NCBI RefSeq assembly: GCF_009905375.1
Contig: NC_133647.1
Location: forward strand, 132,076,088 to 132,140,087
Direction of reading: 5' to 3'
DNA: 64,000 bases
Origin: Apium graveolens
Lineage: Eukaryota; Streptophyta; Magnoliopsida; Apiales; Apiaceae
The position numbers were made by a program, and so were the translations under genes. The notes beneath the pieces were generated by a model that was given only the letters and a program-made list of their open reading frames with translations, ran no database searches and was not told the origin of the DNA. Positions 22,866-34,500 of the stretch are shown in pieces; within the stretch, counting starts at the first letter, position 1, and every line of letters begins with the position of its first letter.

Positions 22866-24114
22866 AATAATATTTTTGATTATTTGATGGATAATGTTAA
22901 TCATCCATTGAATCCACATCCGTTGAAAGTCCTTCAACCAAATTGGAATCAAGTTTCTCCTTTCTCTTTTTTTAGGCTGCATAACAGAAGAATTATATAC
23001 CTTGAACTTTAGTAATTTGAGCAGGGACATATCTAGATGATTTCCATGCCTTAATTACCTCATGTTCTCGTTCAAGTTGCTTTCTTAAAATCTCCTCTTT
23101 CTTTAAGGATTCAGTTACTTCATCTTTAGCAATCTTGCACTCTATCTTCAATATTTCAAACTCAACAAATTGAGTCTCTAGCACATTGTTTCTTTCACTT
23201 AAAAATAAATTATTATCTTTAATTTTAGTGTTTTCCTTAGTGAGAGATTTGAGTGTAACACGCAGATGATATAACTCAGTAGACATGTCATTTATAGCAT
23301 CATTACACCCGGCTTTAGAAAAGTGTGCTAGATTAGTGGTGATTATCTGATTACTTGATGAACTTACTTCTGTTTCATCTGACTTGGCCATTAGTTCTAG
23401 ATTGACATAACTTGTATCATCATCCTCTTCTAGTCCATCTACAGCCCAGTCATTTTCCTGTGTGATGAAAGTCATTTTCTTTTGTTTGAGTAACTCAAAA
23501 TATTTCTGTTTAAATTCAACAGGCTCAAACTTCTTTTTACCAGAATCAGACTTTCTGCATTCACTAGAAAAATGGCCTGCCAAGCCACACTTGAAACATT
23601 TGAATTTAGACTTATCAACCATGTTTCTATTTGACTTGGCTGCTCCAAAATTCTTCTTGAATTTGAGCTTAGCAAACCTTCTGGATAGAAAATCCAGATG
23701 CTCATCTATGTCTTCTATATCATCTTGACTAAGATGGTCTTCATGTTCAGCTACTAGCCCTTTTCCCTTGCCTTCACAAACTCTAGGGTTTGGTGCAGAT
23801 TCAACAGCTTCAACCATTATCTCCTTCTCCTTTCCTTGCTCAGCAACCAATGCAATGGATCCTCCTTTATTTCTTCCTTTCTTCAGCTTCTCATCCTGCT
23901 CTATTTCAAGCTCATAGGTTTTTAGAATCCCATACAGTCTGTCCAAGGTAAATTCCTTGTAGTCTTGAGAGTTTCTTAATGAGACTGTCATAGGCTTCCA
24001 TTCCTTTGGCATAGATCTAAGGAATTTAAGGTTTGACTCATTTGTTTGGTAGACTCTTCCATACAACTTTAGAGCATTTAGTAGCTTTTGAAATCTACTA
24101 AATATGTCAGAGAG
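22866..24114 (-). pseudogene. Element A: C-terminal part of a Sirevirus-type copia gag
   Basis: The minus strand is open from the B insertion junction (24114) to a stop at 22993, about 374 codons. It reads LSDIFSRFQKLLNALK, then RLYGILKTYELEIEQ (end of the copia gag core), a zinc knuckle CFKCGLAGHFSSEC about 200 residues in, an acidic linker, and a long charged, probably coiled-coil region ending SRYVPAQITKVQGI. Past the stop the gag continues in another frame (KKREKRNLIPIW...) until the element E LTR begins at 22865, so a frameshift is present. Gag forms the particle. The N-terminal part lies 33.7 kb away at 57872-58289. Confidence 0.85.
24110..24114. repeat. Target-site duplication of element B, left copy
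   Basis: GAGAG precedes the LTR of B; the right copy at 57867-57871 is GTGAG, one mismatch. Removing one copy joins the two halves of the A gag in frame across the junction (S-E-S-L-S-D), which supports the assignment. Confidence 0.8.
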
Positions 24115-25200
24115 TGTGATGCCCTCAATCTCGGGGTTAGGAAATGAGGACTCACACACCTCTAATCTAATAATTAAATATGCATAAACCCTGATTAACT
24201 ACTAACAGGATCAACATGATAAAGTATGAGACAAGATTACAACTACCAATCACAAAATATAACTTACAAACCCAAAATATTATTAAATAAACAATATCGA
24301 TTCTGGCTGGGAATCGATAGATAACCCATTGTATCTTTAAACACTTCTTTCTAGGCGCGAGCTCACTCATAATTACCATTACCTGCTCTGGCAACCGGAA
24401 GCCCTCAACACGGTAGGGACCACCAGGTACGCTCTTACGAGCAGTGCGCCTAAGCCTGGCCATCTTCTTGCTTAACTGCCATGTTTAGATTAAAACAAAA
24501 CAAATGAGTATAAAATTCAGCAAGTAACTATATAGCAGTTCTACAATATCAAATCACAATATGCTTTACCGAACTCAGGGCATTCTACTTTATTTGATCT
24601 AGGTGGCAGATTTCCAGCTTTTGGGTTAAGGAAAGGTTTTGAAGGATAATGTGGGGCTTTCAAGGAACAAAGCTCAAAGCAGGACGAAAGCCGACATTCA
24701 TCACAAATCATTAAAGGATCATAATAGATCTTTCAAAAGAGGAAAGCAACAATATTTCAATATATGGAATCAATCATATGATCAACAAATTCAAGTATCA
24801 GGGTTCTCGAGCTTTAAGCTTCACAATAACATAATCAACTCTTTTCAAAGCAATATAAACCATTTCCATTTTCAAGAATCAATTTACTGAACAGAAAGTT
24901 TCATTTCCCTTTTTTTTAAATAATCATTTGGAACCCTTGATTGGATCACTTTATCTTTCCATTTCATTATATACGGGTGATCAGCCCGTATCGACCTCCA
25001 TTCCGGTCTTTAAGGTACCAATCGGCATAATTTCAGGCTTAAGTTGGACTAGCCCCGCTAGCCTCTTACCATGACTGGACTAGTCCCACTAGCCTCTTAC
25101 GTCCCAATCCAATCCATCAGGAATTCATTTGGAAAACCTTGAGTTGGAAAAACAATTAGGTTTTCTAAAATTCATTTTATCATTACCAAGCATTTGAAAT
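24115..25200 (-). repeat. 3' LTR of element B, first part
   Basis: Starts TGTGATGCCCTC and aligns with 53743-54828 of the right LTR. Interrupted at 25200 by element C. The 83-codon plus-strand frame at 24639-24890 starts with TTG and is repeated at 54267-54518; it is antisense LTR sequence and not a gene. Confidence 0.92.
25196..25200. repeat. Target-site duplication of element C, left copy
   Basis: GAAAT, repeated at 37432-37436; the flanking LTR sequence rejoins to match the right LTR of B. Confidence 0.95.
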
Positions 25201-26571
25201 TGTTAGGTCCCAATTTGTTTGTAGAAGGGGGGGTTGAATGCAAACAATACCGTTTCGTCGAATAAAATGCGGAATAAAATTGTGAAACAAAATTCAAGTT
25301 AAATAAAACTTTTATTAAACTTGAAAGGTGTTACAACTACGGTATCGATTACAAGGGATTAATCTCAAATCAATTATTACAAATTTAGAATAAATTCGAC
25401 ATGAACTTTTTCTATTTTTGTAATTAAAAGATCAAATGCTAAAAGCGATTTGAGATTAAGTTCTAGGGATTTTAATCCGCTAGATTGATATACAAGAACA
25501 AGATAAGTAATTCTAGTGGTTTGGATTTAACATTAACAAACTAGAATATTTGATCTTGAATAAGCAGAGGAATGATGAAATATTTTCTTTTGTTTTCTGC
25601 TGTGTTTTCTTGTTCTGTATCTGCTCTGTTTTTGCTGAATGTCTATGTTGATTATTGTCTTCTGCTTCTTTTAAACAATCACAGCCGAAGTTGTTGAGAA
25701 CTGGTGTGACAATCTATTTGAGCTTGAATGACTTTCGGTGAGACAATCTATTAGAGCTAGGAAGACAATTAAAATGAACTAGCAAGACTTTCGGTATGAC
25801 TATTGATTGTCATACCGATTGTCATAGTAGTACAATTGAAATTGTTTTTCTGAATACATAATTGATTTTAATCTAATTGAAAATTCTATCAATACAATCA
25901 ACTGAATTAGCAAGACATTCGGTATGACTATCAATTGTCATACCGATTGTCATACTAGTACAATCAGTTGTCTTATTTAGAATTATCACAGATTTTAATC
26001 AATTAATATTCTGAAAATCCTTAATATTAATTCTAAATTAATTAATCAATTTATTTCAATTAATCAATAAATTAATCCTTGCAGATATAATTTATTTTCT
26101 TAATTAAATTATATGACTTAATTAATTAATAGAGAATTAATACTAACCCTGAGCAGCATCCATTCTTCTGACAATCTTCTTAAAGTCTCTGAGACTTATG
26201 AATCAATTCCGTCACTTCAATGCTGACACTCGATGTACTGTCTGGTTCATGAGTGACTAACTTTCGTGACGTTTCTTCATGTCTTGACTTTGTTGTTCTG
26301 ATTGAATCCTTGTAATAAATGATACCTTGACGAGATCTCTGTCACTTGATTAAATCCACGATCTTGATTTATATCACTGAGGCATGATCAAATTCTTGAA
26401 CTTCTTCCAGTGAATCTTCAAGTCTGCAGATGAACAATGTTTCTTTATTCTTTGACAGATGTTACTTTGTGAGATCTCTCTGATGCTTGATCCACTATTT
26501 ACTTATTACATTCTTATTTGAGTTGAGTTAAATACTCGAATAAACGAGTAGGCTATGACATATGCCTTTCA
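25201..26571 (-). repeat. 3' LTR of element C (1371 bp)
   Basis: Begins TGTTAGGTCCC and ends CTTTCA on the plus strand. Contains two palindrome units of the GGTATGACAATC family (about 25793-25829 and 25921-25957). A TTTAAAAG sequence on the minus strand (about 25671-25678) lies downstream of them and could serve as TATA-like element. The GAAGGGGGGGTTGAATG motif at about 25224-25241 is shared in kind with the LTRs of A and G. Confidence 0.95.
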
Positions 26572-26583
26572 ATCTCCCCCTAT
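26572..26583 (-). other. Polypurine tract of element C
   Basis: ATAGGGGGAGAT on the minus strand, directly against the 3' LTR. Very similar purine runs occur inside the element at about 27934-27944 and 33233-33241, as is described for Sireviruses (multiple PPT-like runs). Confidence 0.88.
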
Positions 26584-26833
26584 TTGCTTGTTAGACAATA
26601 ACAACAAATACCTAGAGGATAACTCAACTAACAAATAAGAAAAAGATATAAACAGTAATGTAAAGTAAATAGCAGAAAAGTTCTGGATTATATTTAACAT
26701 TTTCCAGATTCCAAATGAAATTTACAAGTGAATACAAGATAGATGTTCCTCTAGCCTGAACATATAACTACATTAGACTATCTTGATTCATAACGCTCTA
26801 ATCATATTACATTGAGTTTTGAGCTAATTGACT

Positions 26834-29800
26834 TTAGTTGTCTTCTCTTCTTACTTCACCTTCTTCTAAATCTTGAAGCAATTCCTTGTCAAAAACACGA
26901 TCCTTTTCTGAAGTGAAGCTTGCAGGTCTGACTGGTTGAACTCCAACTGTCTTCAACTTATTCTTGAGTTGATTGTACCTTTTAACATTCTTCTCACAAT
27001 AAGCTTGAATCAAGTCAGCAGCTTGAGTCTTCAACATGGATGAATATCCAGCAGTTCTCAAATGATGTTCCATCCAGACCAGATGCTTAGCTGAGTAGTC
27101 TTTAAGAGATTGTACATCTAGTTGACAGATTTGAAGACAATCAGACTTAAAGAATCTCACTTGATGAGGATTGTTGACCACTTGAGGACTAGCCCTGCTG
27201 GCAAACTCTTTAAGCCTTTCCCGAAGAACTTCATTCAACTCTGAGCTTCTTTTCACTTTGTTTAAAAGAACCCAAATCTCTGACAACGAACGATTCTCAA
27301 ATAGATGAAGTGACACCTTGAATGATCCTTCACTCTGACAATATACAAAAATGCTCATCTCATTTAGGGATCTATCAAAAGCAGTTGTGATCCTTGAGAC
27401 TTCAGTCTTGATAGCATTCATGTACATGTCATTGTTAGGATTTGAGATTTCCAGCTTGTCAAGAAGATGTAAGAACTGCCTATCATTGTTAGTGCATAGC
27501 TGAGGCATATCGAGTACTCTCCTAGCTTCATCCCACTTTCCACCAATCTTCAGTCTGACATCTCTTCTCCTTTCTTGAGCTTTAATGTCATGAAGACGTT
27601 GCTTTTGAAGAGTTTCTGTTCTTTGAATGTCTTTTCTCCTGTCAATGATCTGTGAGACCTTCTTAAGTTCAGCTTCTTTTCTTTGCATCTCTGACTGCTC
27701 TTTCTGAAATTCTTTCTCAAACCTAGGATCCACTGTATCTTCTTCTTCCCAATCTTCAAAATCACTTTCTTCTTCAGCTTCAAATAACCCATCTTTATCT
27801 TCCTGAACTGGTTCAGTGGGAATGTCAAAAATATCGAAGTCATCCTGTTCTCCACTGTAGTAGGCATCATCAGCCTTTCCTTTATCTCCAGCAGAAGTAT
27901 CTTTTTCTTTCCCTTTGGAACTACTTCCTTTCTTCTCCCCCTTAGTTGAGGGATCCTCTGCTGACTTTCCTTTGAACCCTCCACCACTTCCAGAGCCTGA
28001 TCCTCCACCAGACGGTCCTTCAAAATAAGCTCTTTGTTCTTCATTAGGGCAATGAGAATTCTTGATCATGTAATATAAGTGCTTCATGCCTTCATTTAGA
28101 TGTTCCATGCCCGTCTCTATCTTTAGAAATCTTGAGTTGTCTAGTGAATGATTCATCTCAACGAGGTCTTCAAGAGAAGTCATCCTTGTATGTAGGGAGC
28201 AGAAGTTGGATATGTCATCAGCTGATAAGTTTGGAGTGTCCTGAATAGAATTGAGCTTTGGTATTACAGTAGTCTTTAAATCTGAGATGTCATTCCTTAT
28301 GATTGCAAGCTGATTGTCGACAGAGGTGGAAGAAGAAGACCGTTCAACCACTTGTGCTTTGAATGCTTGAGCTTCAGCTTGACTTTTAGCAAGTTCTTCT
28401 TTCAGGGCAGCAATCTGAGCTAACAGGTTGACAGTATCAGTGTCTGTGTGTGCTCTCACCTGAAGTTCACTCGTATTTGGTTCACTCATCTCACGTGCAT
28501 GTGTTTCTCTCAATATGATTGCTCGTGAGGAGTCTTCCAATTGCTGTTCTTGTGTACCTGCATTAAAAATCACCCTAGCCTCTTCAAGAGAGGTCAGTGG
28601 TGGTGCAATGGGAATTCGCGAGTCCCGATCCTCAGTCAATGCTATCAAATCTTTTGGAATAGATGTCTGAATTGCTTCAGGGATAGATTGACCGAGTTGC
28701 CCTCCACTTTCTCTAGATAAATCTGCGAGTGGAGAATCCCATAAGGGAGCCAGAGGTGTTTGATCTGGGAGGGGAGAAAATGACTCTATTAAAGATGGCG
28801 GAGAGTCAGATTTTCCCTCTGAAGCATGTGACTGCTCTTCTGCCGTAACTATGGCAGGCACTGTAACCGACTCGACGTGCACTCCTCGCTGGGTGTCCTG
28901 AGTATTATCTGGGGAAGTGTATGGTTCCATTGTGAGTAATGGAATTGTGCTTGACTCAGTACAGGATGCCATGGCCCGATGGCGAATTTCAATAGATGCA
29001 TCCTGTTGAGAGAATGCCTCTAGTAACTGTTCATTGGCCATTTCAAAGTCCATGTCCTGTTGGGAGGACAAGGATGGGCTTTCAGATGCCTCAGAATAGG
29101 TTTTTCTTTTCTTAGGAGGAGGCAGAGCTGAGGGTTCACTCAAATTTGACATTGTACTACTTCCTAGTAATCTTCTGGGTAACATTTTAGACAGTGGGGG
29201 AGAGGGTGAGATAGAATGAGACTCTGTGTTTGGCTCTATGACCTGGGATTGAAGCTGTGGTTCTACAACTTCATGGTCAGCCCTATCAACCACTGAGGGT
29301 CTGTTAACAGAAGTAGGGAGAGAGTGAGAGTGAGGAGTTACTACCTGTAATGGAAGAGCCTGGGTGGCTTGTACCACTGGAGGTTGAGGTTGCTGTTCAT
29401 GGCCGGGAAGATTAAAAATAGGCAAGGGAATATAATTGGCCATGAAAGCAGATACAAGTACTGGTACTTGCATAAATTTGAAGGTTGTGTCTTGGCGAGT
29501 GTAAATCTTTTTGCTAACTGGTGGGGGTTCAGTTACAGCAGAGTTAGCAAAAAGTGATTTGTGTTCAGGGGTGAGTAGATGATCTGCTATAAGCATAAGA
29601 AAACGAGCATAGTAACATGATACCCTACGATTTGTAGAATGATCACGTAAAGCAGAAGTTAGACGTCTCAAGAGAATGGGAAAAAGTAGTTTGCCAAAAT
29701 TGATCCTTTGATTGAAAACAACCGCAAGACCAATATACTGCAGGGTGGAAGTAATGTTATGAAAATTAGATTTTGTGCAGTTGGCAAACACTTTGGAAAG

Positions 29801-30217
29801 TGTATCGAAGAATATATCCCATTCAGACACCAAATTTGATTTAGAAAGTTTGGTTAAATTGATCACCCCCTGATAGTGAATGGCATTGAAAAAATTTGTG
29901 ATATCACTTTCAGAGGGTAAATTACAGAAATTGTCTAGTGGAAAATTTAAAGCACGATTAACGACTGTTTCATCAACTACATACTGTGTGTTTGCGATGG
30001 TGAATGAAAAAGATTTTGAATCATCGGCCACAGTAGAAGTTGTGCAAATCAGTCTAAGTAGATCGACGTTTAAAATTACATTTGATTTAATAGCAGAGCT
30101 AACAATCGAATGATCATTTAAAAATCTAATCCAAGGCTTAAATTTTTCAACATCACATTTTTCCGGATTAAAATAACCAACTTGATTATGCGCGACAATT
30201 TGGAAATTGAGAGCCAT
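26834..30217 (-). CDS. ORF in the env position of Sirevirus C (1127 codons), function unknown
   Basis: ATG at 30217, stop at 26834, no interruption. Residues about 1-260 are a globular, Leu/Asn-rich region (NQVGYFNPEKCDVEKF, VVDETVVNRALNFPLDNFC, then RRVSCYYARFLMLIADHLL). It resembles the domain annotated in plants as 'putative plant transposon protein', by memory of the family style only. About 270-600 is Pro/Ser/Gln-rich and probably unstructured. About 600-700 looks like coiled coil (LAQIAALKEELAKSQAEAQ). Next come a Gly/Ser-Lys stretch, an acidic block and a second charged helical region ending near 1127 with KELLQDLEEGEV. In Sireviruses this position is called env-like. I see no signal peptide, no clear membrane anchor and no cleavage site, so an envelope role is not supported by this sequence. 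Confidence 0.85.
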   Translation of the reverse strand: MALNFQIVAHNQVGYFNPEKCDVEKFKPWIRFLNDHSIVSSAIKSNVILNVDLLRLICTTSTVADDSKSFSFTIANTQYVVDETVVNRALNFPLDNFCNLPSESDITNFFNAIHYQGVINLTKLSKSNLVSEWDIFFDTLSKVFANCTKSNFHNITSTLQYIGLAVVFNQRINFGKLLFPILLRRLTSALRDHSTNRRVSCYYARFLMLIADHLLTPEHKSLFANSAVTEPPPVSKKIYTRQDTTFKFMQVPVLVSAFMANYIPLPIFNLPGHEQQPQPPVVQATQALPLQVVTPHSHSLPTSVNRPSVVDRADHEVVEPQLQSQVIEPNTESHSISPSPPLSKMLPRRLLGSSTMSNLSEPSALPPPKKRKTYSEASESPSLSSQQDMDFEMANEQLLEAFSQQDASIEIRHRAMASCTESSTIPLLTMEPYTSPDNTQDTQRGVHVESVTVPAIVTAEEQSHASEGKSDSPPSLIESFSPLPDQTPLAPLWDSPLADLSRESGGQLGQSIPEAIQTSIPKDLIALTEDRDSRIPIAPPLTSLEEARVIFNAGTQEQQLEDSSRAIILRETHAREMSEPNTSELQVRAHTDTDTVNLLAQIAALKEELAKSQAEAQAFKAQVVERSSSSTSVDNQLAIIRNDISDLKTTVIPKLNSIQDTPNLSADDISNFCSLHTRMTSLEDLVEMNHSLDNSRFLKIETGMEHLNEGMKHLYYMIKNSHCPNEEQRAYFEGPSGGGSGSGSGGGFKGKSAEDPSTKGEKKGSSSKGKEKDTSAGDKGKADDAYYSGEQDDFDIFDIPTEPVQEDKDGLFEAEEESDFEDWEEEDTVDPRFEKEFQKEQSEMQRKEAELKKVSQIIDRRKDIQRTETLQKQRLHDIKAQERRRDVRLKIGGKWDEARRVLDMPQLCTNNDRQFLHLLDKLEISNPNNDMYMNAIKTEVSRITTAFDRSLNEMSIFVYCQSEGSFKVSLHLFENRSLSEIWVLLNKVKRSSELNEVLRERLKEFASRASPQVVNNPHQVRFFKSDCLQICQLDVQSLKDYSAKHLVWMEHHLRTAGYSSMLKTQAADLIQAYCEKNVKRYNQLKNKLKTVGVQPVRPASFTSEKDRVFDKELLQDLEEGEVRREDN

Positions 30218-30708
30218 TTAAAATAATAATAAGACACACGTTTTTCAGAATTTTAAGAATAATATTAAGAAAATTCGAATTAATTAAATTAATTTAATAA
30301 TTCGAATTAAATTAATTATAATCGAAAAATTTAGACCGAAATGTATCTCGTTAAAATTCTTAACTCACAAGCACAATTTTGATAAACCAAAAGACACAAA
30401 TCTGAAATTAAAATTAAAATGGAATTTGAAGGGGCAAACTTATTTTGATTTGATTTTTGCATTTTTTATAATAACTTTAATTTTTAAGAAAATTTCAGCA
30501 GCACTTCTTTATGTATATACTTGTATGTATATATCACAAAGTGATGATTAAGAGTGCTGAGTAAAAACTCGAGCAAAGAAATAATTGGATTGATGGTTTT
30601 GTTCTTGTTCGAGGAGAGAGAAGGGAGTAAGAGAGAGTAAAAAACTGTTCAAATTTTTGAGAAATGAACTGCTATGTGTAAAGTGATTTAACACAACACA
30701 GCAATAGT

Positions 30709-30716
30709 CTTATATA
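30709..30716 (-). promoter_or_regulatory. Candidate TATA box for the env-position ORF of C
   Basis: TATATAAG on the minus strand, about 490 bases upstream of the ORF ATG and directly after the five palindromes. A CT-rich run lies 70-115 bases downstream, as in plant core promoters. Placement is inferred from sequence only. Confidence 0.35.
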
Positions 30717-30720
30717 ACAG

Positions 30721-31119
30721 CTGGTATGACAATCCGGGATTGTCATACCGATTGTCATACCAGGCAAAAAGAAGGAAAATAAACAAATACAAATAAAAAT
30801 AAACAACTGGTATGACAATCTGATAGTCATACCGATTGTCATACCAGTACAAAATAAAACAATATAATTCTGATATTAATTTTATTACTGGCATGACAAT
30901 CAATAGTCCTACCGATTGTCTTGCCAGTTATAAAATTAATCTGATATTAAAATAAGCAAACAATATTACTAAAATGACTTTCAGCAAGACAATTTCAATT
31001 GTCTTGCCGATTGTCTTTCTAGAATAAGATAAAATAAGCATAACAGTTTTATATTTACATGTTTACTGAAATGATTTTCAGCAAGACAATTTTAATTGAC
31101 TTGCCGATTGTCTTTGCAG
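30721..31119. repeat. Five imperfect palindromes of about 42 bp, GGTATGACAATC family
   Basis: Units at 30721-30763, 30807-30847, 30888-30927, 30981-31022 and 31079-31119. Each has the form arm, short centre, inverted arm, then a second copy of the inverted arm (GATTGTCATACC twice), ending in CCAG or a variant. The two rightmost units are a sub-type with GCAAGACAATT arms. The same kind of unit occurs twice in each LTR of C. Confidence 0.85.
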
Positions 31120-31503
31120 TAGAAAAACAACATGAATATGTACAGACAACTATTAATGTACTGAAACTTTATTACAAAATAGTAAAACTGAAATAAATAC
31201 TTAAAAATTTTTACTGAAAATAAAGACAATATTTCAGAATTAATTATTTTTATTCCAAAAATAGATTTCTGTTGAATTTTAGCAAATAAAATTCATAGAA
31301 AAATATTTTTAGAGGAAATAAAATATTCTGAGATATTTTTAAATTAACAAGTAGAGTAAATAACATAGATAAGATAATGTATATTACATAGAAATAAGCA
31401 AGAAATATGATAAAATGATAAAATAAATTTGCAAATGAATTTTTCATTCATGAAAAATTCATTTGTAAATTCATTCAAGAACAGATTCCAGATATTAATT
31501 AAA

Positions 31504-34500
31504 TTAATCACTAAAACTATTTAACATGCCCAATTTACCAACTAATCTGGTAAATGTGGATTCGTCAAGTGGTTTAGTGAAAATATCTGCTATTTGTTCT
31601 TCTGTTGGAACAAAAAATAGTTCAACAGTACTATTCATGACGTGCTCTCTAATAAAATGATACCTGATGTCAATGTGCTTTGTCCTCGAGTGCTGCACAG
31701 GGTTGTTGGTGATGGCTATTGCACTTGTATTGTCACATAAAATAGGAATCTTGTTCAATACAGAGCCATAGTCTCGTAGTTGGTTCCTAATCCACAAGAT
31801 CTGAGCACAGCAGCTTCCAGCAGCAATATATTCAGCCTCGGCCGTTGAGTTGGAAACTGTTTGCTGTTTCTTGCTGTACCATGAGACTAGCCTGCTTCCT
31901 AAGAATTGACAACTTCCTGAGGTGCTTTTCCTATCAACAACACTTCCTGCATAATCTGAATCTGTATATCCGACAAGGTTAAAACCAGATTCTTTAGGGT
32001 ACCAAATACCTAGATTTGGTGTTCCCTTAAGATATCTTAAGATTCGTTTAATAGCAACGAGATGAATATCTCTAGGATCCGCTTGGAACCTTGCACATAA
32101 ACATGTAGCATACATAATATCTGGTCTACTTGCAGTAAGATAGAGTAACGAGCCAATCATACCTCTGTAGCTTGTGACATCTACCTTAATGGAGTTTTCA
32201 CATGGTCCAAGCTTGACAGCTGTAGTTGATGGAGTCCTTGCTGATGCAGAATCCTCTAGATTGTACTTTTTGAGGAGTTCCTTGAGATACTTGGATTGAC
32301 AAATAAATGTTCCATCTAACCTTTGATTTACTTGTAATCCAAGAAAGAACTTCAGCTCTCCCATCATGCTCATTTCAAACTTGCTGTGCATTAACTTAGC
32401 AAATCTCTTACAGAGATTATCATTAGTAGACCCAAATATTATATCATCCACATAGACTTGGACTAATATAGTATCATTCTTATGTTTTTTAGAAAAGAGA
32501 GTTTTGTCTATGACACCTCTAATAAAGCTATTTTCAATAAGAAATTCAGAGAGAGTGTCATACCATTTTCTTGGTGACTGTTTTAGCCCATAGATAGCCT
32601 TGAAAAGAAAGAAGACAAAATCCATATGATCTGGATCTTCAAAACCAGGAGGTTGCTCTACATATACCTCTTCATCCAGCTTTCCATTCAGAAAGGCGCT
32701 CTTGACATCCATTTGATAAACTTTAAAGTTTGAAAATGCTGCGAATGCCAGAAATATCCTGATGGCCTCAAGTCTAGCCACTGGAGCATAGGTTTCATCA
32801 TAATCAATACCTTCAGCTTGAGAATACCCTTTAGCTACCAGTCTTGCCTTGTTTCTTGTAACCACACCATCTTCATCTAGTTTATTCCTGAATACCCACC
32901 TTGTACCAACAGCTTTCTTGTGTACAGGCCTAGGTACCAGTTTCCAGACTTGTTGACTTTCAAACTGATTGAGTTCATCTTGCATAGCAATCACCCAATC
33001 TGGATCAGTTAGTGCTTCTTCAATTTTCTTAGGTTCCATCTCAGAAAGAAATCCTGAGAACAGACACTCATTTTGAGTAGCACGTCTAGTTCTGACTCCA
33101 ACATCTGGATCACCAATAATCAACTCAAAAGGGTGAGCTTTATTCCAGACAGTCTGTCTTGGAAGATTTGATCTTGATGATTCGCCTTGAAATTCATTGT
33201 GATGTTGTGTCCTACTAGATGATCCTTCAGCATCTCCCCCTGAGTTGTTGCCATGTTGACTTGAAGATTCTCCGTCAGTAGCAGTGGTATCTCCATTGTT
33301 TCCAGAGTTTCCATCACTATTACCTTGAGTATTATCAGGATTAACAGGTTCTTCAACAGCAACAACCTCAGGTTCTTGACCATGTTCTGACTCTGAATCT
33401 GACATATCATCAAACTTCAGTTTCTCAGAAGGATCTTCAGTTTGGATACTAGGGAGTTTAGTGTCATCAAATGTAACATTGACACTTTCAGTTACTTTGT
33501 GTTGATCAATGATATACACTCTATATGATCTTCTTCCATATCCAACAAAAATACCCTCATATGCCTTTGCCTCGAACTTACCACGACGATCATCTCCATC
33601 CTTAAGCACGAAGCATCTGGCACCAAATACATGAAAGTATTTGATAGAAGGTTTCTGTTCATTCAAAATCTCATAAGGAGTTTTCATGAAGTCTTTGTTG
33701 ATTAGAGTTCGATTCTGAGTATAACATGCAGTATTGACAGCTTCAGCCCAAAAGTACATTGGAAGACCTGATTCATTTAACATCGTTCTTGCAGCTTCAA
33801 TCAATGTACGATTCTTCCTTTCTACCACTCCATTTTGCTGAGGGGTTCTAGGAGCTGAAAATTGTCTGGTAATCCCTTTGTCTGTACAGAATCCATTTAG
33901 AAGTGCATTCTTGAATTCTGTTCCATTATCTGACCTTATTGCTCTAACAGGGACGTTAGAATCTAACTCAATCATCTTGATATGATCAATCACAACTTGT
34001 GGTGTTTCATCCTTAGAGTGAAGAAATAAAACCCACGTATACTTGGAATAGTCATCAACTATCACAAGACAGTAACACTTCTTTGACATAGAAAGGATAT
34101 TAACTGGACCAAATAAATCCATGTGCAATAATTGCAGAACACCAGTTATGGAAGATGTGTCAGTGCCTTTGTGACTTGCTTTCTTTGACTTTCCTTTCTG
34201 GCAAGCCTCACATAGTCCTTCTGGAGAGAATTCCAGCTGAGGCAGACCTCTTACCAATTCTCTTTTGACAAGAGAATTCATTGTCTTGAAATTGAGATGG
34301 GAAAGTCTCTTGTGCCATAGCCAACTCTCATTTGACGATGCTTTTGCATAGAAACAATTGACTTCAAGATTGCTTCCAGAGTTCATGTCAGCTACGAACA
34401 GATTTCCTTTCCGTATTCCCATTAAGGAGGGTTTTTCACTTTTCTTGTGCAGAATCTGACACTTCAGCTTGTCGAATAAAACATTGTAGCCGTTGTCACA

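Larger units (their letters stand above)
30218..31503 (-). other. Spacer between pol and env-position ORF of C: palindromes and candidate promoter
   Basis: AT-rich, non-coding on both strands. From right to left on the coding strand: AT-rich DNA (31503-31120), five palindrome units (31119-30721), a TATATAAG box (30716-30709), a pyrimidine-rich stretch (about 30640-30600) and an AT-rich leader to the ATG at 30217. The arrangement is that of a promoter with upstream repeats. Confidence 0.5.

Noticed and set aside
24639..24890. 83-codon plus-strand ORF, same peptide at 54267-54518, with the base changes synonymous
   Set aside because: It is part of the B LTR pair, starts with TTG and has only two changes, too few to show selection.
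27550..28044. 164-codon minus-strand ORF inside the env-position ORF of C
   Set aside because: Other-frame shadow of an acidic and Lys-rich segment; no start context or domain.
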